From the NCBI RefSeq assembly GCF_016894245.1, contig NZ_CP069792.1, forward strand, positions 1,612,001 to 1,676,000: a stretch of 64,000 nucleotides of DNA. Reading direction: 5' to 3'. The number at the start of each line of letters is the position of its first letter. Within the stretch, counting starts at the first letter, position 1. The notes beneath the pieces are model-generated. The model was not told the DNA's origin, did not search any database, and worked only from the letters and a program-made list of their open reading frames with translations. The DNA comes from Corynebacterium kroppenstedtii. GTDB taxonomy: Bacteria; Actinomycetota; Actinomycetes; Mycobacteriales; Mycobacteriaceae. Position numbers and translations under genes: made by a program. Below are positions 27,303 to 35,348 of the stretch, in pieces.

Positions 27303-28169
27303 CTATTGGTCGATTAGCCAGGGCAAACCCTCCGCAGCATTCGCTCGGATCGACCATGTAGCTAATTGTGTGAGGTCAGTCTCAGCCGGGCTGACCTCCA
27401 CGATGGGTACGCCACGGCGGGCAGCGAGCGTCGGCAATGACGCTGCTGGGTAGACAACGCCGGACGTTCCTATGATGACCACCAGGTCGGCGTCGCTCAT
27501 GGCTGCCTCTGCCTCTGACCAATCCTTGGACGGCAGGGCCTCGCCAAACCATACGACGCTAGGGCGGACTGTTCCTCCGCACTCCGCGCAGCGAGGGGGA
27601 GCGAGCCGTTCAACGGGATGAGTAGGGGGTTCTTCACCTGGCGCGGGCTTTCCACATACACTGCACCGATACTCGTTTAGGCGGCCATGAAGGTGCGCCA
27701 CGTTTTTCGATCCAGCACGTTCGTGCAGGTCATCGATATTTTGTGTCGTGGTGTGCATTGAGACCCCATCGCGCGCAGCCCACCGAGCCAACGCTTTGTG
27801 CCCGGCATGTGGTTGTGCTTCGCGTGCACAGTGCTCTCGCCACTGATACCAAGCCCACATGGGATCAGGATCCTCCCGCCACGAATCAATACTGGCCATT
27901 GCTTGGGGATCCACGTGACTCCATAGACCAGTCTCTGCATCGCGGAAGGTATCTAAACCGCTATCAGCGCTCATCCCTGCCCCGGTAAATATTTCGACGC
28001 TGCGTGCTCTGTCTCGGGTGGTGCGAAGACTGTGTGGAAGTGGGTCAGTAGTGGAGATAACAGTTGTATTGGGATACATCAGATTCATTCGATGCTCGCG
28101 CAGTGGGAGAGCGATGCTGCTGGAAATGGTGGAGTGGTCAACTGAGCCCGTGAGAAGAGCACCGGTCAT
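27303..28169 (-). CDS. Sir2-family NAD-dependent protein deacylase (sirtuin)
   Basis: This 288-residue sirtuin uses NAD+ to remove acetyl or longer acyl groups from lysines. It has GAGMSADSG (63-71), TQNIDDLH (142-149), catalytic His161, a zinc ribbon with Cys169, Cys172, Cys194 and Cys197, and the later GTSGVVYPAA and EVSPAET motifs. The fold starts near residue 58; the preceding part is an unusual Ser/Thr-rich extension. I choose the ATG at 28167-28169 because GGGAGG lies five bases upstream, but starts at internal ATGs (residues 28 or 31) cannot be excluded. Tyr and Arg of the class III substrate motif are not obvious, so desuccinylase activity is not predicted. It is convergent with the HAD gene. 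Confidence 0.9.
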   Translation of the reverse strand: MTGALLTGSVDHSTISSSIALPLREHRMNLMYPNTTVISTTDPLPHSLRTTRDRARSVEIFTGAGMSADSGLDTFRDAETGLWSHVDPQAMASIDSWREDPDPMWAWYQWREHCAREAQPHAGHKALARWAARDGVSMHTTTQNIDDLHERAGSKNVAHLHGRLNEYRCSVCGKPAPGEEPPTHPVERLAPPRCAECGGTVRPSVVWFGEALPSKDWSEAEAAMSDADLVVIIGTSGVVYPAASLPTLAARRGVPIVEVSPAETDLTQLATWSIRANAAEGLPWLIDQ

Positions 28170-28255
28170 TATGCCTCCCGTTCGCTCGCTCACAGTAAGT
28201 GGCGTGGGGAATTAAACCATGTGCTCTCCGCGGGCTCGTTCTTTATTACTCTGAG

Positions 28256-28459
28256 TTATTCCGAGTAAGAATGGCGCTCAGAAATAGTGCCGTCCAGATT
28301 CTTGATGATGTGGTCACCCTTGCGCTCTTTAGCGAGGTTACGGCCATATTCGACAGCTTCTTCTTTGGTCTCGTGGGTGCTGGTTGCGCGCTCATTACCC
28401 TGAGGGCGGTTTTTCCATTCACCATCTTCGTTGTAGGTCTCGATAACGGTGTCAGCCAT
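28256..28459 (-). CDS. DUF2188 domain protein
   Basis: This small protein of 67 residues has the DUF2188 pattern: a short beta strand, W-x-x-RPQGNERATS, a helix with KEEAVEYGRNLAKE, and DGTISERHSYS at the end. DUF2188 proteins are widespread, soluble and of unknown function. ATG at 28457-28459 has GAAGGA at good spacing upstream; seven further codons would be in frame but unsupported. It stands alone, with 86 bases to the sirtuin start and its own promoter region to the right. Confidence 0.85.
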   Translation of the reverse strand: MADTVIETYNEDGEWKNRPQGNERATSTHETKEEAVEYGRNLAKERKGDHIIKNLDGTISERHSYSE

Positions 28460-28924
28460 TGCTGTATCCTTCCCTTTCAATCAATTGACGACGCTCTTTC
28501 CGGTAGGCGACCGAATGAATTCGGTCGGATCCGAACACCAAGCAGTGCTACATATCAAGTATAGAGACAGGTAATTCGTTGCGCTCTGCGTTCACCGAGA
28601 TTACGGCCACAACACGAGTGGCTTTCTTGGTTATACCGGTTTTCTCGGGTGGGCGGGGGGAACCGCGATTTTCAGATCTGTGGCTTTTAGCCCTTTAGTG
28701 ACACTCTTCACAGTAAGCTGTTGATATTCTTTCATCGCGACGATCAGTCGTGACGGTTCTTTGAGTCCGCCCGCTTGGGCTATCTGCGAAAGATGCTGAC
28801 CGTATATCGGTGGTTATCTCAGCGTGGACAACCCGGCGGTGGGGTACAACCGTCGCACTCGGACACCGGGACCAGGATTGCCGCGACTTAATGACGAGCT
28901 TGAATTGATGAGGAGAGATCTACG
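28460..28924. other. 465-bp divergent intergenic region DUF2188 / cytochrome b-like gene
   Basis: No gene is supported. Promoters for both flanking genes must lie here. A small CGAC-gatca-GTCG dyad occurs near 28738-28755, and GAGGAGA just before 28925 is the ribosome binding site of the cytochrome b-like gene. Confidence 0.45.
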
Positions 28925-30598
28925 ATGTCGCCAGTTCCTCCACCCCCACCGGGGAGCCCATCCCCATCGGAGGCCTCGAAAAAACGTGCCCCAGCCGAAT
29001 CCGGCAGCGACGACACGTCGAAAGAAGCGGTGGAACCGCGCGAGGTCGATAGCGCAGTTACCCAGGGTGACGACGCCGGGTCAGGTGATAAACCTAAGCT
29101 CAGTGCTAAGTCTCAAGCTCCTGGTGCTCCGACAGCGCCAGGCGCGCCGAAAGCTCCTGGTGCTCCGAAGGCTTCATCGACATCCGGAGATGTGAAGGAG
29201 GGGGGAGCCCCCTCGGCTCCTAAGACAGCGAAGGCGCCAGGCGCGCCGAAAGCGCCGACCTCTGCTAAGACAGGCGGAGCCCCCCAAGCCCCTGGTGCCC
29301 CGAAAGCCCCAACCTCTGCTAAGACAGGCGGAGCTCCTAAGGCACCAGGTGCACCTCAAGCGCCATCAGCGCCGTCGGCTCCGAAAGCCCCGGGGGCGGC
29401 TAAAACTCCGTCCGCTCCAGGTGCTCCGAAGGCCCCCACGGCGGCTGGAGCAGCCGCTCCCGGTGCCCCCAGTAAACCCGGAGCTAAGAAACCTGGTGCC
29501 CAAGGGAAGCCAGGCAAACCAGGCGCAGGCGCGCCAGGCAAACCAGGCGCTAAAGCCCCCGCTGCGAATAAGCCCGGTGGCCCGAAAGCGCCGGGCAACA
29601 AGAAATCGGGCACTGGCAAGGCCGGGAATGGGAAGACCGGCAAAAATGGGGCCAAGAAGTCCGGGAAGAAGGACTCGAAGAAGCAGCGCGAACCGATCAT
29701 GATCGGTGAAAAAAGTCTGATGCAGTGGGGCAAGATCGCTGGCCTTGTTGCAGCTGGACTTATTGTCCTTGGAATCATCGTGGTTGTTGCCGCGCGATGG
29801 CTGATGAGCCTGGATGCTGTCTCTCGATGGGTGGACAGGTATCCCGGCGACTATGATCCATCGCCGGAGCCAGATCCTGGTTTCCCGTTGTGGGCTCGAT
29901 GGCAGCATTACCTCAATTTCTTCTTCATGTTGTTGATCATCCGTACCGGTCTGCAAGTGCGGCACCAACAAAAGCCTCCTGCCGTGTGGCAATCGAAGCG
30001 TGGAGGTAAGAAAATCAGCATTTTCTTGTGGTTGCACACCTCAATTGATGTGTTATGGCTGATCAACGGTGTGGTATTTGTTGTGCTCTTGTTCTCCACG
30101 GGGCATTGGGCGCGTCTCGTACCCACCAGTTGGAAAGTCTTCCCGAACGCCTTGTCTGCAGCACTGCAGTATGCGTCATTCGATTGGCCAGCGGAACACG
30201 GTTGGGAGAACTTCAATAGTTTGCAGCAAATCATGTACTTCCTGGTGATCTTCATCGCTGCGCCTTTAGCTGCGATCTCGGGAGTGCGCATGAGCGAATG
30301 GTGGCCGAAAAAGGCAAAAACCCTGAATAAGCTGTACCCAGCCCCGGTCGCCCGTCATATTCACTACCCGACGATGATCTTCTTCGTTTTCTTCGTTTTC
30401 ATTCACGTCTTCCTCGTCTTCACGACGGGCTTCCGCGAAAACCTCAATCACATGTTCGCTGGTAATGACTCAGCGAATTGGGGTGGTTTCCTCTGGTTCA
30501 TTGGTGGCCTTGCTGTCGCAGTGGCTGCGGTGATGGCCGCACGACCGCTCGTCTTGGCTCCGATCGCAAGTCGTTTTGGGCAAGTGAGCGCACGCTAG
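28925..30598 (+). CDS. cytochrome b-like membrane protein with Pro/Ala/Gly/Lys-rich N-terminus
   Basis: The 557-residue protein has two parts. Residues 1-260 are almost only Pro, Ala, Gly and Lys, in repeats such as APGAPKAP, becoming Gly/Lys-rich before the membrane. Residues ~262-557 have about five helices in the order LIVLGIIVVVAARWLM, YLNFFFMLLIIRTG, WLINGVVFVVLLF, MYFLVIFIAAPLAAISG and IFFVFFVFIHVFLVF, with His residues at helix ends (WQHY, WLHTSID, RHIHYP, FIHVF) that could ligate b-hemes, as in di-heme cytochrome b subunits of dehydrogenases or reductases. No catalytic partner is adjacent. GAGGAGA precedes ATG 28925 and a strong terminator follows. Heme binding is inferred from layout only. 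Confidence 0.85.
   Translation: MSPVPPPPPGSPSPSEASKKRAPAESGSDDTSKEAVEPREVDSAVTQGDDAGSGDKPKLSAKSQAPGAPTAPGAPKAPGAPKASSTSGDVKEGGAPSAPKTAKAPGAPKAPTSAKTGGAPQAPGAPKAPTSAKTGGAPKAPGAPQAPSAPSAPKAPGAAKTPSAPGAPKAPTAAGAAAPGAPSKPGAKKPGAQGKPGKPGAGAPGKPGAKAPAANKPGGPKAPGNKKSGTGKAGNGKTGKNGAKKSGKKDSKKQREPIMIGEKSLMQWGKIAGLVAAGLIVLGIIVVVAARWLMSLDAVSRWVDRYPGDYDPSPEPDPGFPLWARWQHYLNFFFMLLIIRTGLQVRHQQKPPAVWQSKRGGKKISIFLWLHTSIDVLWLINGVVFVVLLFSTGHWARLVPTSWKVFPNALSAALQYASFDWPAEHGWENFNSLQQIMYFLVIFIAAPLAAISGVRMSEWWPKKAKTLNKLYPAPVARHIHYPTMIFFVFFVFIHVFLVFTTGFRENLNHMFAGNDSANWGGFLWFIGGLAVAVAAVMAARPLVLAPIASRFGQVSAR
29258..29334 (+). repeat. 54-bp in-frame repeat within the cytochrome b-like gene
   Basis: A block beginning ACCTCTGCTAAGACAGGCGG at 29258 recurs at 29312, period 54 bp (18 codons), coding TSAKTGGAPxAPGAPxAP twice. 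It is the clearest copy pair in a longer imperfect Pro/Ala/Lys repeat and looks like recent expansion by slippage or unequal recombination. Confidence 0.85.
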
Positions 30599-30901
30599 AA
30601 CTCACATTTAGTTATCAGATTGAGAATCTATTCGCCGTCGATAGGTAGATGATCGACGGCGAATCGTGCGTTTTTGGCATTTTTTTAACACGTGTTGGCA
30701 TGTGTTTGAGCCGTTGCCGAGAGTGATTGTCAGTGTAATTGTGGCTCCTTCCTGGGGTGTTGGGGATGCGAATCGGGGGGTACTAGTGTGTGGGAGGATC
30801 ACAAGCGTTTCGGGCGAAGGCCCGGTGTAGACGTTGGCGATGATGACGCGGTCGCGCCCGTTGGTTCACCTGTTTACGCGTGAGTAGAAAGTCTCGATTT
30901 T
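30599..30901. other. 303-bp gap between cytochrome b-like and Dcu-type genes
   Basis: It holds the terminator at 30630-30687 followed by the presumed promoter of the Dcu-type gene. No open frame of merit is present, and a stop codon in frame at 30881 bounds the Dcu start region. Confidence 0.55.
30630..30687 (+). terminator. Rho-independent terminator of the cytochrome b-like gene
   Basis: A perfect 12-bp stem (ATTCGCCGTCGA with TCGACGGCGAAT, loop of 11) is followed by T5 and then T7 tracts. It lies 31 bases after the stop codon. Confidence 0.9.
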
Positions 30902-32209
30902 TTGCTTGCACTGCAGATATTGATCGTCTTGGCGGCTATTGTCCTGGGGGCCCGTTTAGGTTCAATAGCAATCGGCTTCGCCGGCGGTCTGGGGGTACTT
31001 CTCCTCGGACTGGCCGGGGTTCCGGTGTCCAGTGAACAAATCCCGTTTGACGTCATTAGCATCATTATGTCCGTTATTTCGGCAATTGCGGCCATGCAGT
31101 TGGCCGGAGGAATGGACTACCTGGTTCATGCTGCTGAACGTTTCTTGCGGAAAAATCCGAAACGAGTTACATTCCTTGCCCCGATTGTCACGTATCTAAT
31201 GACGTTATTGGCCGGTACAGGCCATACCGCTTTCTCGACGCTTCCGGTCATCGCCGAAGTAGCTAAAGAGGGTGGTGTTCGACCGTCTAGGCCGTTATCC
31301 ATTTCTGTTGTCGCCTCCCAGATAGCGATTACCGCGTCGCCGATTTCGGCCGCGGTCGTTTTGATGGCGTCGTTGATGGAGCCTCACGGGGTGAGCTATC
31401 TGACGCTCCTCGCTGTGGTTATTCCATCTACCTTCTTGGCTATTTTTCCCGCGGCGTTCATTACTAATCACCTTGGGAAAGAACTCAGCGATGATCCGAT
31501 TTATCAAGATCGGCTAGCTAAAGGGTTGGCAAAGCGCACACAAGGCCGGAAAGCTTATGTCCCCACGAAAAATTCCAAGCTTTCGGTGTGGATTTTTCTC
31601 GTCGCAATTATTGCGGTCATGGTCTACGCGACCCTGATTTCTGACCAAGTGGGATTAATTTCACATCCGACATTGCCCCGGAATGAAGCCATCATTTCAT
31701 TGATGTTGGCAACAGCCACGATCATTACGCTTGTCTGTAAGCTACCCGCCGCTGAAGTGTTGACGACTCAGGTGTTTAAGTCGGGCATGTCTGCGTGCAT
31801 ATGTGTGATGGGTGTTGCGTGGCTGGGTACAACCATTATCGACGCGCACTTGGACCAGATTAAAGATCTAGCCGGGAATGTGTTGACGGACTATCCGTGG
31901 ATGCTCGCTGTGGTGTTGTTCCTTGCTGCGGCCTTGTTGTACTCCCAGGCGGCTACGACGAAGGCTCTCATGCCAGCGGCATTGGCGGTGGGCGTAAGCC
32001 CAGTCATAGCGGTGGCATCGTTCGCAGCAGTAAGTTCTTTGTTTATTTTGCCGACGTACCCAACACTTCTCGCGGCGGTGGAAATGGACGATACTGGAAC
32101 CACGCGGATCGGAAAATACGTGTTTAACCACCCGTTCCTTATTCCCGGCACGGTGGCGATTGCAACCGCGGTTGGTATTGGCTTTGTTTTGGGAGAACTT
32201 CTGATTTAA
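30902..32209 (+). CDS. Dcu-type anaerobic C4-dicarboxylate transporter
   Basis: This 435-residue membrane protein resembles DcuA/DcuB, which exchange fumarate, malate, aspartate and succinate. About ten to twelve helices are seen; the family-typical segment LLAGTGHTAFSTLPVIAEVA (about 100-119) and RPSRPLSISVVASQIAITAS are intact. The start must be TTG 30902: an in-frame stop lies at 30881 and no ATG or GTG intervenes, with GAAAG about ten bases upstream. In corynebacteria Dcu-type carriers are less common than DctA or DccT, so its presence is notable. There is no aspartase or fumarase beside it. Confidence 0.9.
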   Translation: MLALQILIVLAAIVLGARLGSIAIGFAGGLGVLLLGLAGVPVSSEQIPFDVISIIMSVISAIAAMQLAGGMDYLVHAAERFLRKNPKRVTFLAPIVTYLMTLLAGTGHTAFSTLPVIAEVAKEGGVRPSRPLSISVVASQIAITASPISAAVVLMASLMEPHGVSYLTLLAVVIPSTFLAIFPAAFITNHLGKELSDDPIYQDRLAKGLAKRTQGRKAYVPTKNSKLSVWIFLVAIIAVMVYATLISDQVGLISHPTLPRNEAIISLMLATATIITLVCKLPAAEVLTTQVFKSGMSACICVMGVAWLGTTIIDAHLDQIKDLAGNVLTDYPWMLAVVLFLAAALLYSQAATTKALMPAALAVGVSPVIAVASFAAVSSLFILPTYPTLLAAVEMDDTGTTRIGKYVFNHPFLIPGTVAIATAVGIGFVLGELLI

Positions 32210-32521
32210 ACCGCCAGGCGCCGTCGTCCGAGGTTCCTCGTCGGAGAGGTGTGGCAAAGCTATGACTGGCCAGTGTGGTCTCTGTCTTTGTGGATCAAAA
32301 TTTCGAGACCTTTACCCTGAAGACCGAGTGTTATCTATATGCCCTTGGTTTTCAGCACCCACTAAACCGCGGACTTCATGGCGGCACAGTGATCAAGGGG
32401 ACCCACAGGACTACCTCGCTAGCCACCATTGCTTAACCTTCACTCCTATCAGGTTTAAAACCAATACAATATAAAGCGTTTTATCGGGCCTGACTGGGGA
32501 AAAGAAGGGTGGTGGCTAAAA
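32210..32521. other. 312-bp gap upstream of the HicB-like gene
   Basis: I see no gene here. Specifically no HicA-like frame is present on either strand. AAGAAGG at about 32502 serves the downstream small gene. Confidence 0.5.
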
Positions 32522-32722
32522 ATGTCTACTTTTACTGTCACAGCTGAGCCCGACACGAGTAGTGACGTCGTGGGCTTAGTATGTCCTGAGGTAGGTGCTG
32601 TGTCTCAGGTGGAAAACCTTGATGATGTTGCGGATGAAATGCGGGAAGCGATCGCTTATCTTGCAGGAATAAAAGAAGATGAAATGGATACCGAGATAAA
32701 GACTGTTAAAAAAGCTAGTTAG
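32522..32722 (+). CDS. orphan HicB-like small protein
   Basis: The 66-residue product matches the short HicB-type fold: a beta strand VVGLVCPEVGAVSQV, then LDDVADEMREAIAYLAGI, the helix that in HicB antitoxins follows the substrate-like partial RNase H fold. HicB is normally the antitoxin of the mRNA-cleaving HicA toxin. No HicA gene is found on either side, and the C-terminal DNA-binding domain of long HicB proteins is missing, so this is an orphan or a remnant. ATG 32522 is preceded by AAGAAGG. A hairpin follows. Confidence 0.7.
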   Translation: MSTFTVTAEPDTSSDVVGLVCPEVGAVSQVENLDDVADEMREAIAYLAGIKEDEMDTEIKTVKKAS

Positions 32723-32734
32723 AAAAGGCTAAAA

Positions 32735-32771
32735 CCCGCTTCGACCAAGGACGTCTACTGATCGAAGCGGG
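32735..32771. terminator. bidirectional hairpin HicB-like gene / tRNA-Arg
   Basis: CCCGCTTCGA and TCGAAGCGGG form a perfect 10-bp stem with a 17-base loop. It lies between the convergent small gene and tRNA-Arg, with AAAA on the 5' side giving a U-run for the leftward transcript, so its main job may be tRNA termination. Confidence 0.75.
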
Positions 32772-32780
32772 ATATTAATG

Positions 32781-32853
32781 TGCCCCCGACAGGATTCGAA
32801 CCTGCGACCTTTGGTACCGGAAACCAACGCTCTATCCCCTGAGCTACGGAGGC
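32781..32853 (-). tRNA. tRNA-Arg(CCG)
   Basis: The reverse complement folds as a standard tRNA: acceptor GCCTCCG with CGGGGGC, D-arm GCTC-AGAGC, anticodon stem TTGGT/ACCAA with loop TTCCGGT giving anticodon CCG, and T-arm GCAGG-TTCGAAT-CCTGT. The discriminator base is A and CCA is not encoded. It reads CGG arginine codons. It lies a few kilobases from argS, the arginyl-tRNA synthetase gene, with the lut operon inserted between. Confidence 0.97.
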
Positions 32854-33009
32854 ATTGTCGGCAACCACCAGTACAATCCATCTGACATTGAATCAGCGAA
32901 TAACAGGGTGGCCACCGCACGACGAAACTACCTTAGCACTCCGCCATGAAAGTATGAACACGCGGGGTAACTCACGCCGGCAATCACGCGTTAATAACCC
33001 GTCTACCAG

Positions 33010-33657
33010 TCACTTTCGGACAATCAACACAATCAGAGTTCGTGGTCCGTGAACCCCTTCGACACGACTCAACTCAATATCAGAGGTCGCCGACGGACCA
33101 GAGATAAGGGTGATCGGCATTTCCGGGTTGAGGCGATCAATAGCCTCAGGAACACCATAGACAATCGACTCCTCGCGCACGATGCACAAGTGGCAATCGG
33201 GGACCAGCGTCAGCGCACGTCGCCCATTTGTCGCTGACCCATCCAAGTAGATCGTGCCCGTCTGGGCGGAACTTACGTGAGACTCAGTGATGATCGCATC
33301 GAAGCGCCCCAACGCGTGAGGATCAGTGGACCGATCGTCCTTCTCAACGTCAGCTGAGACTGAGGAATAAATAGACTCGTCAATGCCCTCAGCTACCCCG
33401 ATCGTGGAGAAGCCATGTTCGCGACAGAGCTCAGCCACCGTGGACGGCAGCTCAGCCTCTTTAACGATGTGAACGTCGGCCTTGTAATCCACCAATCGAT
33501 CGTCGAGGAGATCAACCAGTTCTTGGGTGGACCGAGTCCGGTTGGTCCTGTAGTCCCGTGGAATGGGGTAGGGATCTGATGGCACACCAGCCAGTTTGTT
33601 TGCACTGCGGATTCGCCCGAGGATTTCCTCTTTAGCCGACGTCGACCGGAATCCCAT
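33010..33657 (-). CDS. lutC: lactate utilisation protein LutC
   Basis: LutC is the LUD-domain subunit of the LutABC L-lactate oxidation complex, which feeds electrons from lactate into metabolism through iron-sulfur proteins. The 215-residue protein has the LUD pattern EAELPSTVAELCREHG, then ITESHVSSAQTGTIYLDGS and RRALTLVPDCHLCIV. It is the last gene of the operon, its ATG two bases after the lutB stop. No cluster-binding cysteine set is present, as expected for LutC. Confidence 0.92.
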   Translation of the reverse strand: MGFRSTSAKEEILGRIRSANKLAGVPSDPYPIPRDYRTNRTRSTQELVDLLDDRLVDYKADVHIVKEAELPSTVAELCREHGFSTIGVAEGIDESIYSSVSADVEKDDRSTDPHALGRFDAIITESHVSSAQTGTIYLDGSATNGRRALTLVPDCHLCIVREESIVYGVPEAIDRLNPEMPITLISGPSATSDIELSRVEGVHGPRTLIVLIVRK

Positions 33658-33659
33658 GA

Positions 33660-35348
33660 CTACTTCCCCTCTCTCGACGAATTCTTAGCGTTGCTGCTGT
33701 CGTGTGCATGTGACTCAGAAGTAGCGTCGTTGAGTACATGCTCAAGAGGCTTCGATGATGTGTGTCGTGAACCAGATTCACTGACCTTCACTTCGGATGC
33801 ATCACCAGTGTTGTGATCGGCGTGGCGGAAACTGTTATCCGGAATGCCTTCCCTCCGCGCAGCAGCCAGAGTCTTCTTGCCTTCCTCGGAAGCAAACCAT
33901 GCACGGAATGATTTCTTCGGCGGAATCGCAGTATCCCGGACATTCGACCACCCAGAGAGGAAGCCGGGCAGGCTAGTGATCTTCCCTTTCGGCCATCCAA
34001 GTGCGCGTCCCAACACAGCGGCCCGGGCAGAGAAGTTCCAAATCTGTTTGTTTCCGAAGACCAGCCCCATGCTGCTCATGATCATGCCTTCGAACTTCGG
34101 CCGGTGGTGCTCAATCTTCTGATGGCGAAGCTCGAGCAACGCAGACGGGATGTCGATCTCAACGGGGCAGACCTCGAAGCATGCGCCACACAATGACGAG
34201 GCATAAGGGAGTGAAGCGTTGGGATCCTCGGCGGATTCCATACCAGCTAGCTGAGGCGTCAAAATGGCGCCGATTGGGCCTGGATAGGTTGACCCGTAGG
34301 CGTGACCACCAGCCCGTTCGTACACCGGGCACACGTTCAAACAGGCGGAGCAGCGGATGCACTTTAACGCTTCCCGGCCGATGGCGTTCGCCAACGCATG
34401 TGTCCGTCCATTGTCAATAAGCACAATATGGAAGTTCTTCGGCCCATCGCCCTCAGTCGTTCCCGACCACAGGCTGGTGTAGGGGTTCATGCGCTCGCCA
34501 GTGGAGGACCGAGGAAGCAACTGCAAGAACACCTCGAGGTCCTTGAAGGTTGGCAAGAGCTTTTCAATCCCCATCACAGAGATCAAGGTTTCAGGCAAGG
34601 TCAGACACATGCGGCCATTGCCCTCGGACTCGACGATAGAGAGCGTGCCTGTCTCTGCGATGCCGAAGTTAGCGCCAGAGATAGCTACCTTCGCATCCAT
34701 AAATTGTTTGCGCAGGAACAGCCGCGATGCTTCGGCCAAGTCTGCAGGATTATCTGTCAAACTCTCATCCGTATTGGGCATCTCCTTGATGAAGATGTCC
34801 CGGATCTCAGCGCGGTTGCGGTGAATCGCAGGAACCACGATGTGTGACGGACGATCATGACCGAGCTGAACAATAAGCTCGGCCAGGTCCGTCTCGCGTG
34901 CCTCGATTCCAGCTTCTTTGAGAGCATCGTTGAGGCCAATCTCCATTGTCGCCATCGACTTGATCTTGACGACCTTCTTCTCACCTGTCTCCTTAACAAG
35001 ACCAGTGATGATATCGTTGGCCTCTTTCGCATCACGGGCCCAGTGCACATGGCCACCACGGGCGGTGACGGCTTCCTCAAATTGCTCCAGAAGCTCGGGC
35101 ATCCGAGCCATCACATCACGTTTAATGGCCGACCCGGCGTCGCGAAGTTGCTGCCAATCGTCGATTTCACCAACGACACGGGCGCGCTTATCTCGAATCG
35201 TGTGCGTCGCCATCCGTAAGTTGTGGCGCTGAACAGAATTCTTTAAATCATGGCGGGCAGCTTGGGGGAATCTCTCTGTACCGCGAAGATTGCCGACGCC
35301 ATCAGGGGCAGTGGGCGGCATCGTTGGCATACCAAGACTGATGGTCAC
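33660..35348 (-). CDS. lutB: lactate utilisation iron-sulfur protein LutB
   Basis: LutB is the iron-sulfur subunit of LutABC. The 562-residue protein has a LUD/DUF162 domain (about 60-310) and two ferredoxin-type 4Fe-4S sites: Cys330, Cys333, Cys336, Cys340 and Cys387, Cys390, Cys394. The C-terminal ~140 residues end in a Ser/His/Asn-rich tail. GTG 35348 overlaps the lutA stop (GTGA) and has AAGGAGG seven bases upstream, so the longer N-terminus MTISLGMPTMPP is real; it is also typical of corynebacterial LutB. Confidence 0.94.
   Translation of the reverse strand: MTISLGMPTMPPTAPDGVGNLRGTERFPQAARHDLKNSVQRHNLRMATHTIRDKRARVVGEIDDWQQLRDAGSAIKRDVMARMPELLEQFEEAVTARGGHVHWARDAKEANDIITGLVKETGEKKVVKIKSMATMEIGLNDALKEAGIEARETDLAELIVQLGHDRPSHIVVPAIHRNRAEIRDIFIKEMPNTDESLTDNPADLAEASRLFLRKQFMDAKVAISGANFGIAETGTLSIVESEGNGRMCLTLPETLISVMGIEKLLPTFKDLEVFLQLLPRSSTGERMNPYTSLWSGTTEGDGPKNFHIVLIDNGRTHALANAIGREALKCIRCSACLNVCPVYERAGGHAYGSTYPGPIGAILTPQLAGMESAEDPNASLPYASSLCGACFEVCPVEIDIPSALLELRHQKIEHHRPKFEGMIMSSMGLVFGNKQIWNFSARAAVLGRALGWPKGKITSLPGFLSGWSNVRDTAIPPKKSFRAWFASEEGKKTLAAARREGIPDNSFRHADHNTGDASEVKVSESGSRHTSSKPLEHVLNDATSESHAHDSSNAKNSSREGK

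Noticed and set aside
28738-28755. CGAC-gatca-GTCG dyad as an operator
   Set aside because: The arms are too short to separate from chance in GC-rich DNA, and no regulator is adjacent.
29258-29334. CRISPR-like repeat array
   Set aside because: The repeats are in frame, lack unique spacers of even length, and encode a Pro/Ala/Lys tract.
29356-30037. Reverse-strand frames opposite the cytochrome b-like gene
   Set aside because: Pro/Gly/Arg-rich shadows created by the GC-rich repeat on the coding strand.
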